From positions 5,960,220 to 6,024,219 of the forward strand of contig JAEMBT020000001.1 of NCBI GenBank assembly GCA_018873245.2: a stretch of DNA of 64,000 bases, written 5' to 3'. Every line of letters starts with the position of its first letter. Position 1 is the first letter of the stretch. Both the position numbers and the translations under genes were made by a program. Below are positions 1 through 10,693 of this stretch, in pieces. Source of the stretch: Archegozetes longisetosus. Lineage: Eukaryota > Arthropoda > Arachnida > Sarcoptiformes > Trhypochthoniidae. The notes beneath the pieces are model-generated. The model was not told the origin of the DNA, made no database searches, and saw only the letters and a list, made by a program, of their open reading frames with translations.

Positions 1-91
1 GTGAGTATATTCATTAGATATGTAATTATTATTTCGCTATTAAATATACTTTTGGAGATATGAAATTCCGGTTTTCACTGATTCCATCTAA
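1..91. mobile_element. End of a TA-inserted MITE (family M1)
   Basis: The first 91 bases match the right end of the MITE at 16104-16624, including the terminal block ending in gattccatctaa, and are followed by a TA. The rest of the element lies outside the window. A further partial copy is at about 11650-11868, so this family is present at least three times here. Confidence 0.65.
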
Positions 92-356
92 TATATGACT
101 TATATGAGCAGAAAGTTGATACCTTAATCAATGTTTTTTTTGTCAAAGTTTGTCGCATAAGTCATAATGAACTTAAATTTTACACAAATTGTATGCTCAT
201 TATCTGGTTGAATCGTTAGTTCATCTATTCTCTTTCTGCTATTAACTGTAAAGTGATGCAAAAACACTTTCAAAATTAGTTATTTCTCCGATTTTAAAAT
301 ACTCACTTATTTCGACTAAAAATGTCGACGAAAAAATGTTTATTTCATTAGGAAAT

Positions 357-1086
357 AAGGGTAAATCCGGGCTAATGGGTCTAAAGGGGTTTCCGACCCC
401 CACCTCCACGTCATCATTGGATACAGTTCGTCGAGCTGAACATTTTGATACCACACTTGACCACTTCCAACCCGAACCTGACTACTTATAGTCACCCAGG
501 CCAAACCCCCTCGAAAATGGATAAACCAGGTTTTACCAAGTTGAACCAAACCAAACCTGATTTGAACTGAGGTATAATAAGGTTAGGTGGCTTCTCGATC
601 TAACCTATTCTCTCTAACTTTATATCAGGCTTTTTTGGGTTACGGCTCGAGAAATCCAGGGGTTGCATTCTGGAGACTTTACAAAATTAGCAATATTGCA
701 AAAGTGTACAATAAGAATGGATGGTTTGCAATCAATTATTTACAACCGCCTTATGTTTCGCAGTTTGCAATCGTTCGAGAATGTGGCGCCAGATTTATCC
801 ATTACGATGCACTAAATCAAAGATGGAAATCTCGAGAGCTATATTTGATAATTGATCAAGTGAGGTATCAAAATGCTCAGTTCGATATCCTGAGTCCAAT
901 TTTATATCACTTGGCGGGGTCAGTCACTCCCGTCGGGAGTTGGCCAGAATTGGTCAGGTTCGGATCAGAAGTGATCAAGTGTGGTATTGAAATGTTCAGT
1001 TCAACGAACTGAATCTAATGATGTATCACACTTGGGGGTAGGGATTGGGAACCCACTTAGACCCATCAGCCCGGATTAACCCCTTT
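357..1086. mobile_element. TIR element (family M2), about 730 bp
   Basis: Bases 357-490 and the reverse complement of 950-1086 match over roughly 130 bp, with small indels. The ends read aagg-gtaaatccgggct and share atgggtctaa further in. The interior holds a 141-codon open frame at 587-1012 that resembles no protein I know and a local duplication (856-890 and 974-1005). I see no transposase, so I call it non-autonomous. A block at 53300-53395 is a diverged end of the same family. Confidence 0.7.
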
Positions 1087-1770
1087 AAGGTTTGTTTCAA
1101 ATGATTTTCCATCAATGTTTTGAAATCTAAAACTTGAAATATTAATGATCCATCACACAAAATTATACGTTAGAGGATGAAGTCAATGTAACGAGTGAGA
1201 AAAAATTATTTTACCGTAGATTAGAGTAAAAACTAATAGTTACAGTAAAACAAATTCCGTCTACTTTAAAGAGTGCATTAAAAGACTATTAATGTTTATT
1301 ATCAACTTTGTTCTCAATGTCTTTTTATCTAAAAGGCCAAAGAATAAACATGAAAATTGATTTTTTCTTTAGATGTAGCTAATAGAGAGAAGTTTATTGA
1401 GCTACAAAAGGTATTTTTATTATAAAATTCATTTGTTAAAATATAGAATTTTTGAGAAACAAAGTAGAATTAAATGGCTGACAGACATGAAGGTAACTTA
1501 ATAAAATAAGAATCGTTTATCTGGGATTCTCTAGCGAAATACTAAAATTAAACCATTATTGAGAGTAAGTCAATAAAGTTTTGCAATATGATAGCTTACT
1601 CAAAGTGCACAAATCGTCACCTGAATACTGTAAGGTTCTAAATCAATTTTTTTGACAAAATGAGTTATTAGCGAATTCCTATACATTGTCGTGGTCTTGA
1701 TGCTGGTATTTATTCAAATTTATGAATTAGTGTCTCGTTCGGTCGTAATCGCCGAATTAATCGAATTAGT
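1087..1770. other. Gene-free AT-rich spacer
   Basis: I see no coding segment, RNA gene or clear repeat here beyond short AT-rich runs. Confidence 0.5.
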
Positions 1771-1824
1771 GGTCATTCTACTGTATACGCCACCACATCC
1801 TACTACAGTATATACTACCTAACA

Positions 1825-1945
1825 GATTAGGTTGATTAGGTGAGTTAAGTAGATTATGTGGATTATGTGGGTTATGTGGGTTATGTGGGTTATGTGGGTT
1901 ATGTGGGTTAGGTGAGTTACTTATGTTGCGTAGGTTAGGTCTTGT
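1825..1945 (+). repeat. 9-bp minisatellite, unit gtgggttat
   Basis: About six clean copies of gtgggttat occur around 1856-1910, flanked by diverged ggttaggtg-like units. The unit resembles the arthropod telomere repeat TTAGG in composition but has a 9-bp period. A degenerate array with the same period on the opposite strand is at 44560-44720. Confidence 0.8.
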
Positions 1946-2139
1946 TTCAACAGGTTAGGTCAGGTCTAAAACGTTGTAGAAATTTACAATAATGCGCGAA
2001 CATTTCCTGCAATCTTTGAAGAAATTAAAATGCAATGTACTTTTTAACTTTATTCAGCGTACTGCAATAGGAGCTTTAGTTGCATTACATTGTATTTATA
2101 TATTCAAAGCATTGATCTGATTATTTATTTGCATACATA

Positions 2140-2703
2140 TTAGGCTGAGGAAAAAGTTTTTTCATAAATCTAAGCATAATTTTTCGATCTAATTTTTGAT
2201 ACTTTATCTATTATTAACAAATCCTTTCAAATTATAAACTTCAAACACAAGTATTGAACTCTAATTTAATGAACTAAAGAGCAATTTCAAATTACTCCTG
2301 GTGATTCCTAGACATGTCTTCAAACAAAGAGAACATCCGCCACTGTTTGTTCTATGAGTTTGACCTCAAGAAAACCGTAGCCGAAGCTCACGAAAACATC
2401 ACTCGTGCATATCCAGAAACGATGAGTCTATGCTTTAGGATATACACGAGTGACGTTTTCGTGAGCTTCGGCTACGGTTTTCTTGAGGTCAAACTCATAG
2501 AGCAAACAGTGGCGGATGTTCTCTTTGTTTGAAGACATGTCTAGGAATCACCAGGTGATGAAATTGCTCTTTAGTTCATTAAATTAGAGTTCAATACTTG
2601 AGTTTGAAGAAATTGAAAGGATTTGTTAATAATAGATAAAGTGTCAAAAATTAGATCGAAAAATTATGCTTAGATTTATGACAAAACTTTTTCCTCAGCC
2701 TAA
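2140..2703. mobile_element. Snap-back (palindromic) mariner element, 564 bp
   Basis: The left arm (2140 to about 2415) and right arm (about 2440-2703) are near-perfect reverse complements around a spacer of about 25 bp. The ends read ttaggctgagg and cctcagcctaa and are flanked by TA on both sides, the mariner target-site signature. Each arm carries the first 30-odd codons of a mariner transposase on its own strand, beginning at an ATG, with NKE, IRHCL, YEF and LKKT motifs typical of the N-terminal helix-turn-helix region. The element is therefore two 5' ends joined head to head with the catalytic part lost. It cannot code for a transposase, but a transcript across it would fold into a hairpin of about 270 bp. 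Confidence 0.92.
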
Positions 2704-3357
2704 TATTATTCAATAAAAATTCACAAATTGGGGCTCTGAGATGGAGAATTTAATTAATGCTTTAAGTGATGGTACATACTCTAGTAGATCCAGGGATGGC
2801 GAATACTGCAGTAGGTTTTGGGGTGGCGTATACTGTAAAATGACCAAAAGCTAAATGTTATTATATCTTAAAAATTTTTATATGATATAATTTTTAACTA
2901 TTCTATTTACTACATATTAATTTTCATAAGATTTATATAATTTATCAATTTCATACAGCCAAACTTCTAACAGTAGGTCTCATTGTCCAAAGCTGTATAT
3001 ATATCGATATATTTTGTGATAGGCGGATTATCTATTCATCTACGGACAACCTCTTTGGTCCCCTACATACGACAGCTATAATTAGTGGTCATCTGAAGAA
3101 CTAGTCGAACTAGAATTGTCCGAAGGTCCTTAATTGGATCAAAGTTTAATAGTCATGCTAGTCCTTTTGATAGTTAATCACTGGGCACGAAAACCTCTCC
3201 GAAACGGTTCGAGCAGTGATTATACTTGAATTTTAACGACTAGAATTTGTATTCTGTTACCGGTTTTGCTCGATTTATATTCGAAACTCATCTCCAAGAA
3301 CTCAAAAAATAACCATATGATTTTGGTGGATATTATTAAATTTCCTATAAGCTGTTA

Positions 3358-3452
3358 TGGTCAAAATGAATGCTTATGATTCTTTAAGTGATTTCTAATA
3401 CTGAAACGTTACATTAAATAGGTGTTGCTTTGAGCGGCATTCATTTTGACCA
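3358..3452. repeat. Short inverted-repeat element
   Basis: Perfect 16-bp arms (tggtcaaaatgaatgc at 3358-3373 and its reverse complement at 3437-3452) bracket a 63-bp loop. This is MITE-like, but I cannot assign a family. Confidence 0.5.
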
Positions 3453-3629
3453 AATCTTGTCAGAATTTATTTTAATATTCATTAAATTTTTAATATAGCT
3501 TCATGTATAGATTCTGTAAGTTTAAAATTTATTTAAAATTTTCTTAGAATGTGAACAAACAATGTATAAACAATAAAAATAATAGATAAGATGATTTTGA
3601 AAAAATCGATTAACCTCCCTATTCCCTAG

Positions 3630-3949
3630 ATCTCATTCCTTGGGACTTATTCTTGTAGGACTGTCTTAAAGATAAAGTCTATGTAAAAAAATACGAAAAC
3701 CATCGAGGAGCTCATGTATTCTATCCAGATTGAAAATGAAAAAGATCTCCAGTAAGGCTCTAGAATCTGCTATCTAAAATTTCGTCGTTCGGTTGCGTCA
3801 AATGATCGCAAGTAATGGTATCCATATTGAGGATATCATTTGAAAAGTTCCTGCAGTTGTAGTTTAATACGATGATTGAGTTTTGTTTTAGCTTTGGTAG
3901 TTTTCGAGAAATAAAAAATTTATGCGTCCATTTACTGTCACCCTGTATT
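3630..3949 (+). pseudogene. Relic of a Tc1/mariner-type transposase C-terminus
   Basis: Broken frames read IPWD, LKDKVYVKK and, near the end, ASNGIHIEDII. This is the C-terminal signature of IS630/Tc1/mariner transposases of the kind that carry an N-terminal DUF4817 domain. The frame has shifts and stops. The right end, gtcaccctgta, looks like a terminal inverted repeat and abuts the start of GR segment A. A related, internally deleted copy is at 43270-43617. Confidence 0.65.
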
Positions 3950-4467
3950 TGATGTTAAAGTTACTAACACACCTAGCTTTTTCATTTTTTAGTTTTATCT
4001 TTTTGAAATACTATCATTTTGAGTAACTAATGTTCTTGTTTACTGAAAAAAAATCTTGGAATCACCAGATATTCGCAACTCTAGTAATCACAAAATATTT
4101 AATATTGAAGTATTGCGTGATCTCTGATCTTTTCTTTGAACGAAAAATTGTTGAATGAAGCTTTTACACGAAATCTAATCATTTATTCACATTGTATACA
4201 GACTAGACTTAATGAGCGTGTCATTTCTATTGACTCCAATAAAATGAAAAATGTAGAACTATAAATTAAACCTTACTTTAAAAGCTTCACGAATATTAAA
4301 ATAAATTTTAATTCTTAATTTGAATTTTTAATTAAATTATATTGTTAAAAAATTTTAGTTTTCAAAATGAATTCAACAATAGAGTATTCATAGAATACTT
4401 AAAGCCTTTTCTCAGTTTTAAGTTTATCGGTATATCGACGTCAGTTTTATATTAAGTATTCAATATA

Positions 4468-5555
4468 TGAAGCTTTGACTGCAAGAAGAGCCTCTTCTCT
4501 ACTTTCAAATAACAAAAAAGTTTTTTAATAATGATAAACCCAAACCGAAACTTCATATTCAGTATTAAGTTTTAGTCATTTAGCCTTATTGGCTAATTAA
4601 ACATTTTTTAATTTGAGCCTTACTTTCGTGGCTAAAACATCAAAACGTATACATTAAGACATACATTCAAACAGGTATTGAGTCAATTAATTTTTGAACT
4701 TTTAGCTAACCGTAAAATAATATAAAGATGAGACTTTGATAAGTCTTATCGCAAAAGCTTTAATAATATAAGAAAAAAATATTATAACGTATCAATAATT
4801 TGCATACAATTGATTATTGTGCACACTTTCATTCATATCTAACTGTACTGAAATCGAACCAAAAGTTTGATAAAAATATCAAGTTGAATTAGTTCTAAAC
4901 TCTTAATCTCATCTCACTTTAAATTTAAAAGTAGTGTTTAATACTTTTTATACTCATAATCTTAAACTTAAGGCTCGGATTAAAAAATATTGAATGACTA
5001 AAGAATTAACCCTTCGAAGGAACTGTGGGTCTTATTTGTCCTAACAATATTTTGAAATTCTGTTAAAAAAATCCATAAATGCAAAAAATCTAAAAAATTC
5101 TGTATTCTATCACAAACTATTTCTTAACAAAACTACATAATTGTCATTTTAATATTACTTATAATTAAAATTATAAAAATAAATAAGTAAAGCAAAGTCT
5201 GGTGTCGTACCCCACCTTTCTATTCACGTAACATTTTTTCGTAATATATTTCAATGCAATTTGGATGAGTCCAATAAGAAAGGGGTTAACTGTGATGTCA
5301 AATGTTATGACTTGGATACAATACGATATGTGAATGGAATAGTGGGGTATTTTTATTTAGTCCTTGAGTTCTACGCATAATAAGCACAGATTCGTCCATG
5401 AAAATTGCCGCGATTTTTTGACCCCATCTTTCCCTTTAAGTGATTCTAAATACAATTCCTTCGAAGGTTTAAAATGATATATAGATGCTAGTGCTTTATA
5501 AGCCTTTTTGATATTTAGAGATAGGGAAGAGTCTCCTCTTATAGTTAAAGTTTCA
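4468..5555. mobile_element. TIR element, 1088 bp, TA target site
   Basis: The ends tgaagctttgactgcaaga and (reverse complement) tgaaactttaactataaga are imperfect inverted repeats that continue for about 40 bp. A TA flanks both sides. GR segment D preserves the empty site (caata-TA-tttgag near 21080), so the boundaries are fixed to the base. No transposase frame is visible, so it is non-autonomous. Confidence 0.85.
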
Positions 5556-5657
5556 TATTTGAGTCTTTAATACTACATTGCATCAATGCCGAAAACAGTA
5601 GTAAACAATGTTTCAAATAATTTGACAGCACTTCAATATTAAAAATAAAACTGAATA

Positions 5658-5879
5658 GTGAAAGAAGAAGGAAGACCACATTCTTTCATTGTATCATAAT
5701 CTAATAGAATCATCAATTGTGAAATAAATCATTTTCATAAAATTGATTTATCTCTACTCAGGAACGATTCTTTGTAGAGAAAGAAATTCAATAATCCGAT
5801 ATTGACTTTAATTACACTTTCATATTTTTTCGATATTTTGTTTCTATACTATAAGCATTGCCTGAAAATTCTTACATAA
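5658..5879 (+). pseudogene. Truncated gustatory-receptor pseudogene (segment A)
   Basis: The frame matches the first 75 or so residues of the GR genes at 8453 and 21184, including the KEEGRPHSF-like start, the LSLL.NDS motif and LPENSYI. The initiator ATG has become GTG (5658-5660). A TAG follows the NDSL motif and other substitutions are present. The match ends exactly where the transposon at 5880 begins. The remaining receptor is missing, and the sequence beyond the transposon belongs to the upstream region of the next copy, which suggests a deletion or recombination during or after insertion. Confidence 0.85.
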
Positions 5880-6317
5880 TACAGGGTGTAAAACATTGAA
5901 CTCCATAAAAATAAATGTTAATAGCTTTTTAATTATCTGATCGATTTGTGAATTTTTTTATTTGAAAGTAGAAATATGAAAGGTTTTTTGGGCTAGAGTA
6001 TTTTTATGATTGTTGCACCACTGTCATTTAAATTCATGTAATAGTTAACGTTATGTTCTATGGAAAAAATTATCTTGGAAATATTTTAATGGAAAAATCA
6101 AATATCTTGAAAACATGAGCCGATATCAACACCATTTTTATAAAATATGTTTATTATATCGCTATAGTCAACCTTACAAAATGTGATAACAATCGGTCAA
6201 GATGTTTAAATGATACATCTATTTTCATTTTTTATACAGAATATAATATATTAAACTCCTCAAAAATATTTCTTTATAACGTTTTTATTTAAAGTCTTTA
6301 AGTTTAAAGGTCTTTTT

Positions 6318-7257
6318 GGTAAGCTTTCGGAATAGGAGGCAGTAGTAATACTCTAACTGAAAAATAGGGTGACCAAGTGTCTCGCATTGTGCGGGATTGT
6401 CCCACATTTAAGAGTTGTGTCCCGCATACCGTATGCACCACTTGCGGGACGGAAAATGTCATATATCTTAACATTTATCTTAACAGATTTCCACTGTATA
6501 TTTTTATTTAATGCAAATAATGCAATTTTGTTGTCAACACGTTTCCTATCTTAAAATATGTGGAGATCTTTAGATAAAAAGAGTTTTAATCCGATTATCT
6601 GATATCTTGTTTTCATTCACATCGTGTGTAACTCTTATAAAATGCAGTTTTCAATCAAATCTTTAGTTTATATTTCAAATAACTGTTATTTCAAACTGTG
6701 ATTTGTAACTTCAATCAGATTAAAACTCTTTAAAAAATTTATAAGGGGCCAAAATTTTTTTGTCCCGCATTTAACAGTTTTTGACTTGGTCACCCTACTG
6801 AAAAATCTCATAACAGGAATTTTTCCAAGCCTACTGTAAGATCTTTGTTACAAATAAGTTTGAAAACTTATGCAAATAATTAAAGAAATATAAGTGAATT
6901 TTATAAAAATAAGTGCAGTTATTAAGTCAGATTAAATTTGAACAGTTTTATAGAGGCAGATGAAAAGTATTCAAAGTTTTTAACACATTTTATGAGACAA
7001 GTGTTAACGAGTAATAAAGCATATTTATAGTTTAATTTTTTACATTAAAATCAATGTTTTTATTTGAAAATCAAAATTTTTATCTATATAATTTGACTTT
7101 ATATAATTAAGAGAAAATTTGAGAAATAATAGTAAAAGTATCAAAATAAAATTACGATGATTATGTTTTAAGTTTATGCAGATTGCGAAACCGGTTTCAG
7201 GGTAAAAGTAGCAAACAACGAATTTTCTCTGACTGCCTCCTATTCCAAAACGTTACC
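6318..7257. mobile_element. Nested TIR element with 8-bp target duplication
   Basis: The ends share ggtaagctttcggaatagg (left) and ggtaacgttttggaatagg (reverse complement of right), then aggcagt. Flanking octamers gtcttttt (6310-6317) and gtcttttc (7258-7265) match at 7 of 8 positions, a hAT-length target duplication. It is inserted inside the 5880-7696 element. Confidence 0.75.
6365..6797. mobile_element. hAT-type MITE, 433 bp
   Basis: The ends tagggtgaccaagt are perfect 14-bp inverted repeats. The flanks are a perfect 8-bp duplication, ctgaaaaa (6357-6364 and 6798-6805), which fits the hAT preference nTnnnnAn. Subterminal gtcccgcat blocks are also inverted. It has no coding capacity and is the innermost of a three-level nest. 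Confidence 0.9.
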
Positions 7258-7759
7258 GTCTTTTCTCTTTATTTTGTAGAGTTTCACTTCATATAAAGTA
7301 GATTAAAAGTCATAAGCTTCAATTTTAGCGAGCCCACTATTTTATAGCATGTACATCCTGCATAAACCGTATGAAAAGTAGCCGTAGTTCCTAAAGTTCT
7401 TGACCAATGGTTATCAAATTTGTTGCAGTTAACTATAACGATATAATAAATATATTTTGTAAAAGTGTAGTTGATATCGGCTCTCGCTTCCAAGATCTTC
7501 ATTTTTTAATTTTTTCCATAGAACATAATGTTTAATATTTCACGAATATAAATTACGAAGGTGCTAGAATCATAAAAACATCAATAGTCAAACAATTTCC
7601 CATTTTTCTATTTTCAAATGAAAAATTTCATAAATCGATCAAATAATTGAAATGTTATCAACTTTCTTTTATACCGAGTCTGTTTTACAACCTGTACATT
7701 CATTTTAATTGCAAGATTAGGCTAGTGTTACATAATGTAACAAGAATATCTCAATATTA

Positions 7760-10255
7760 TTGTTTACTTATGATCATTATGAGTTTATTACCCTTTGAAA
7801 TTATCTACTGCAAGGTTTGTCTTCATATTTGATGGTAAAATTGCAAACGAACTAAGTTACTTTTCGTTGTTTCATTTAATCACTTTTTGAAATGTGATCA
7901 TTTTGAGTAACTAATGTCGCTATTTATTGCGAAAATATAGAATCAACAGACATTCACAACTCTGATAATCGCAAAATACTTGACATTGAAGTGTTGCGTG
8001 ATTTTTGATCTATTCTTTGAAAGAAAAAATGTTGAATGAAGTTTTGCACGGAATCTAATCATTTATTCACGATATATTCGGAATAAACCTAATAATGTGT
8101 CATTTATATTGACTCTAATAAAATGAAAAATGTAGAAATATAAATTAAACTTTATTTTAAAAGCTTCGTGATTATTAAAATAAATTTTAATTCTTAATTT
8201 GAATTTTTAATTACTTTATATAATGAAAAAATGTTAGAACATAGATTTTTTTAATGATTCCGATAAAAACAGAGGGTTCATGGAATATTAAAAACTTGAG
8301 TCAGTTTTAAGTTTGTCGGTGTATCGAAGTCAATGTTTTACATTAGGTATTCAATTTTATTGTGAATTTAATAACTCATTATATTAATACGAAAGCAGTA
8401 ATAGGGTTTTAAATTGGTTAACAGCACTATAAAGTCAAAAAAAACCTGAATAATGAAAGAAGAAGAAAAACCACACTCTTTCGTTGAATCACACTCAAAT
8501 CAAATCATCAATCTTGAAGTAAATCATCTTCATAGAATTGGTTTATCTCTATTCAAGAATGATTCTATCAAAAGGAAAAAATTCTATAATCCGATATTGG
8601 CTTTTATTGTAATTTCATCATATTCCTTTCGATGTTTGGTTTCAATGCTACAAATATTGCCTGAAAATTCTTACGTAATAGAAACTGGTGATTGGGGTTC
8701 TATTGTGAATGGAAGATTCCATATAAATCTAGCTACACTTTTATTTATGTCAGTGGGTTTAATGAGTCAGATACTCCATTACCTCAACTATAGAAAAAAC
8801 ATAAGTCCAATCTATATGAAAATTTTTGAGATGATTTCAGGTGTTGTTTCAGCTCAAAGTCTTGGTTTCACAGCAGAAGAAGATGTAAGTCAATTGATTA
8901 AACTTTCAACATCTCTATTTAGTTTTGCAGCTTTTATGATCAAAACGGTAACAGTGTTTACATTTTTTATATCCGCCATCGCATTGGGCATTAACTCAAC
9001 GATTACACAATTGTTCATTTATGTCATACCGTGGAGTTTATGCTTTTCATGGAGTGTTCATTATTCGATTAGTTTTCAAGTTTATCAAATGATTTACTTT
9101 CAAATTATTTGCAAATATTTGAAGCTTAAACTCGGATTAGTTAACAAACAAATCAAATCAATGTTCGAAACAAAACGTAAATTTAACTCTGGAAACGTAC
9201 AAATGATTATCGAGAAACTGATTAGAATTTATGTTGAAATCAAAGAATATAACGATAATTATTGGTCTAAATATTTATTTTGGGTCCTTATATTAATGGG
9301 CGCGACTATAGATACTGCATTTTACAGTGCAGTTTTCGAAAATATGGTCCTGTTCATGAGATTAATTCTAATATATTGCATATTTATTTGCTTTTTAACC
9401 ATATTATTTCTTATCAATTCTTGTTCTTCGGTAACCCATGAAGTAAATAAATCTTATAAGTTATTACACAAACTAATGGTATTAAGTTTATACTCAAAAA
9501 TCTCAACCACTAAACAAATAAAGGTATTTGATACAAGTTTTAAGTTATAAATTTTTAACTTATAAATATGTTTAGTATACATTTCTTAATATTATTTTCT
9601 TTCGAAACTTAATAGTTATTGTCATTAATTGAACAAATTAGTCTGAATAATGTTGGATTCTATTCTTGGAAACTATTTATGTTTGATTATTTTCGTTTCT
9701 ATGAAGTAAGTTTCCCATAGCACAACTTTTATAATGAATGCATTTATTTATTTGATTTTGTATAGGTTGTAAGTCTAATGATAATCTTTTTCATGAAAAT
9801 AATCGAATTGTCGACATGAGTTAAGTCTTATCAACAACACGAAGACATCAAAATGAAAATATCCAACTTATTACACTTATAATAAATTGACTGATTCACT
9901 TCATTTAGTTTATTGTGACTTTGGCTTAAGATAGTCAATTTTATAGCTTTTAATTTCGCTTTAAGTTTGATCTTAAAATTAAAAATTTAAAATAAAAATT
10001 AATCTCTATAATAATCAAGTATTATCTGAAAAACTAATGCGAATCCCTTGAGCCATTATTCTCAAGATGTATAGTAATTACTTATAATATTTTTTAGTAA
10101 GGCATTTAATTATTGATGTATTAATCGTTAATAGTGTTAAATTCATACCTAGTAATTGAAGTGTTTATGTCATATTTACAAGTTACGCATCAAGCCTTGA
10201 CTACTATCCATTCAAGAATTCAATTTTTTAGTAAGATGTGAACGACATGATACCC
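7760..10255 (+). repeat. GR duplication segment B
   Basis: This segment is homologous along its length to segment C (reverse strand, 18445-14790) and segment D (20455-23005). It contains upstream sequence, the receptor gene 8453-9550 and about 700 bp of downstream sequence. The end (aagatgtgaacgac near 10235-10250) matches the far end of segment C beside the mariner at 13493-14782, so B and C are tail to tail. Confidence 0.85.
8453..9550 (+). CDS. Gustatory receptor-like seven-transmembrane protein (copy B)
   Basis: This is a single-exon frame of 365 codons. The protein has about seven hydrophobic segments, roughly at residues 47-67, 90-110, 160-185, 190-210, 212-230, 270-292 and 300-325. 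A basic amphipathic loop precedes the last pair, and the C-terminal tail begins NKSYKLLHKLM. That layout is the insect-type GR (7tm_7) family, in which most diversity is in the N-terminal half and the C-terminal YK.L motif is conserved. Such receptors are ligand-gated cation channels in the membrane of chemosensory neurons. It is closely similar to copies C and D, and C is nearly identical over the last 200 residues. The ATG is shared by B, C and D. No introns are needed to span the copies. The ligand is unknown. The family is assigned from overall pattern, without a profile search. Confidence 0.8.
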   Translation: MKEEEKPHSFVESHSNQIINLEVNHLHRIGLSLFKNDSIKRKKFYNPILAFIVISSYSFRCLVSMLQILPENSYVIETGDWGSIVNGRFHINLATLLFMSVGLMSQILHYLNYRKNISPIYMKIFEMISGVVSAQSLGFTAEEDVSQLIKLSTSLFSFAAFMIKTVTVFTFFISAIALGINSTITQLFIYVIPWSLCFSWSVHYSISFQVYQMIYFQIICKYLKLKLGLVNKQIKSMFETKRKFNSGNVQMIIEKLIRIYVEIKEYNDNYWSKYLFWVLILMGATIDTAFYSAVFENMVLFMRLILIYCIFICFLTILFLINSCSSVTHEVNKSYKLLHKLMVLSLYSKISTTKQIKVFDTSFKL

Positions 10256-10693
10256 AAGGTATGATAGTGATGAAAGTCATTCATAAAGCTCCGTAAAATA
10301 TAAGGAAGAACCGGATATCAGGAGTATTATTGGGACAACAGATAAGAAAAAATCTTAACGAATCAAATGCTTATTTATAAAAAAAGTAATTTATAATATA
10401 AAATAAAGTGTTAGATTTATTAGACTCATTAGTACAGCGAGATTTACAAATAATTATTGGTACTATCACCTCCAAAAGTCTTTTAAAAATTCAAATTTCG
10501 CAGAAAATTATAACCAAAATTTCGATCGAATACTATAACTTTCACGACCACAAAATATTATTTTATGAATGCATACTGTCATTACTTTAAGGTTTTTAAA
10601 GTTAAAAATTAAAGTATTATTTCAATTATATCTTTTCCCTTAAATCTTGGCGCGTAGTTTAACAAAGACTTTTGAGGTGATAGTATTAGATGA
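10256..10693. other. Gene-free AT-rich spacer
   Basis: The 60-codon open frame at 10408-10590 is low-complexity and unrecognised. I see nothing else. Confidence 0.4.

Larger units (their letters stand above)
1771..2846. mobile_element. TIR element hosting a nested mariner palindrome
   Basis: The left end (1771-1820, beginning ggtcattctac) matches the reverse complement of the right end (2773-2846, beginning ggtcattttac), including the shared core gtatacgccacc and a second tactacagtat-like block. Between them sit a 9-bp minisatellite and the complete 2140-2703 mariner palindrome. No transposase belonging to the outer element is visible. Confidence 0.6.
3950..5879 (+). repeat. GR duplication segment A (truncated, interrupted)
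   Basis: This stretch is homologous to the upstream regions of the GR genes at 8453, 17715 and 21184. It carries the same promoter-region block (for example gaatgaag at 4153 followed by aatctaatcatttattcac). It is interrupted by the 4468-5555 insertion and cut off at 5879 by the 5880-7696 element. Confidence 0.85.
5880..7696. mobile_element. Long-TIR element carrying two nested insertions
   Basis: Bases 5880-6079 and the reverse complement of 7512-7696 match along about 190 bp, starting tacagggtgtaaaac on the left and tacaggttgtaaaac on the right. The interior contains the 6318-7257 element, which itself contains the 6365-6797 element. No transposase is seen at any level. The TA at the tips would fit a Tc1/mariner-like MITE. 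Confidence 0.8.

Noticed and set aside
587-1012. 141-codon open frame
   Set aside because: It lies between the inverted ends of a TIR element, overlaps the right terminal repeat and shows no motif or protein-like composition, so I do not call a gene.
1825-1945. Telomere
   Set aside because: The period is 9 bp, the array is only about 120 bp and it lies inside a transposon in the middle of continuous sequence.
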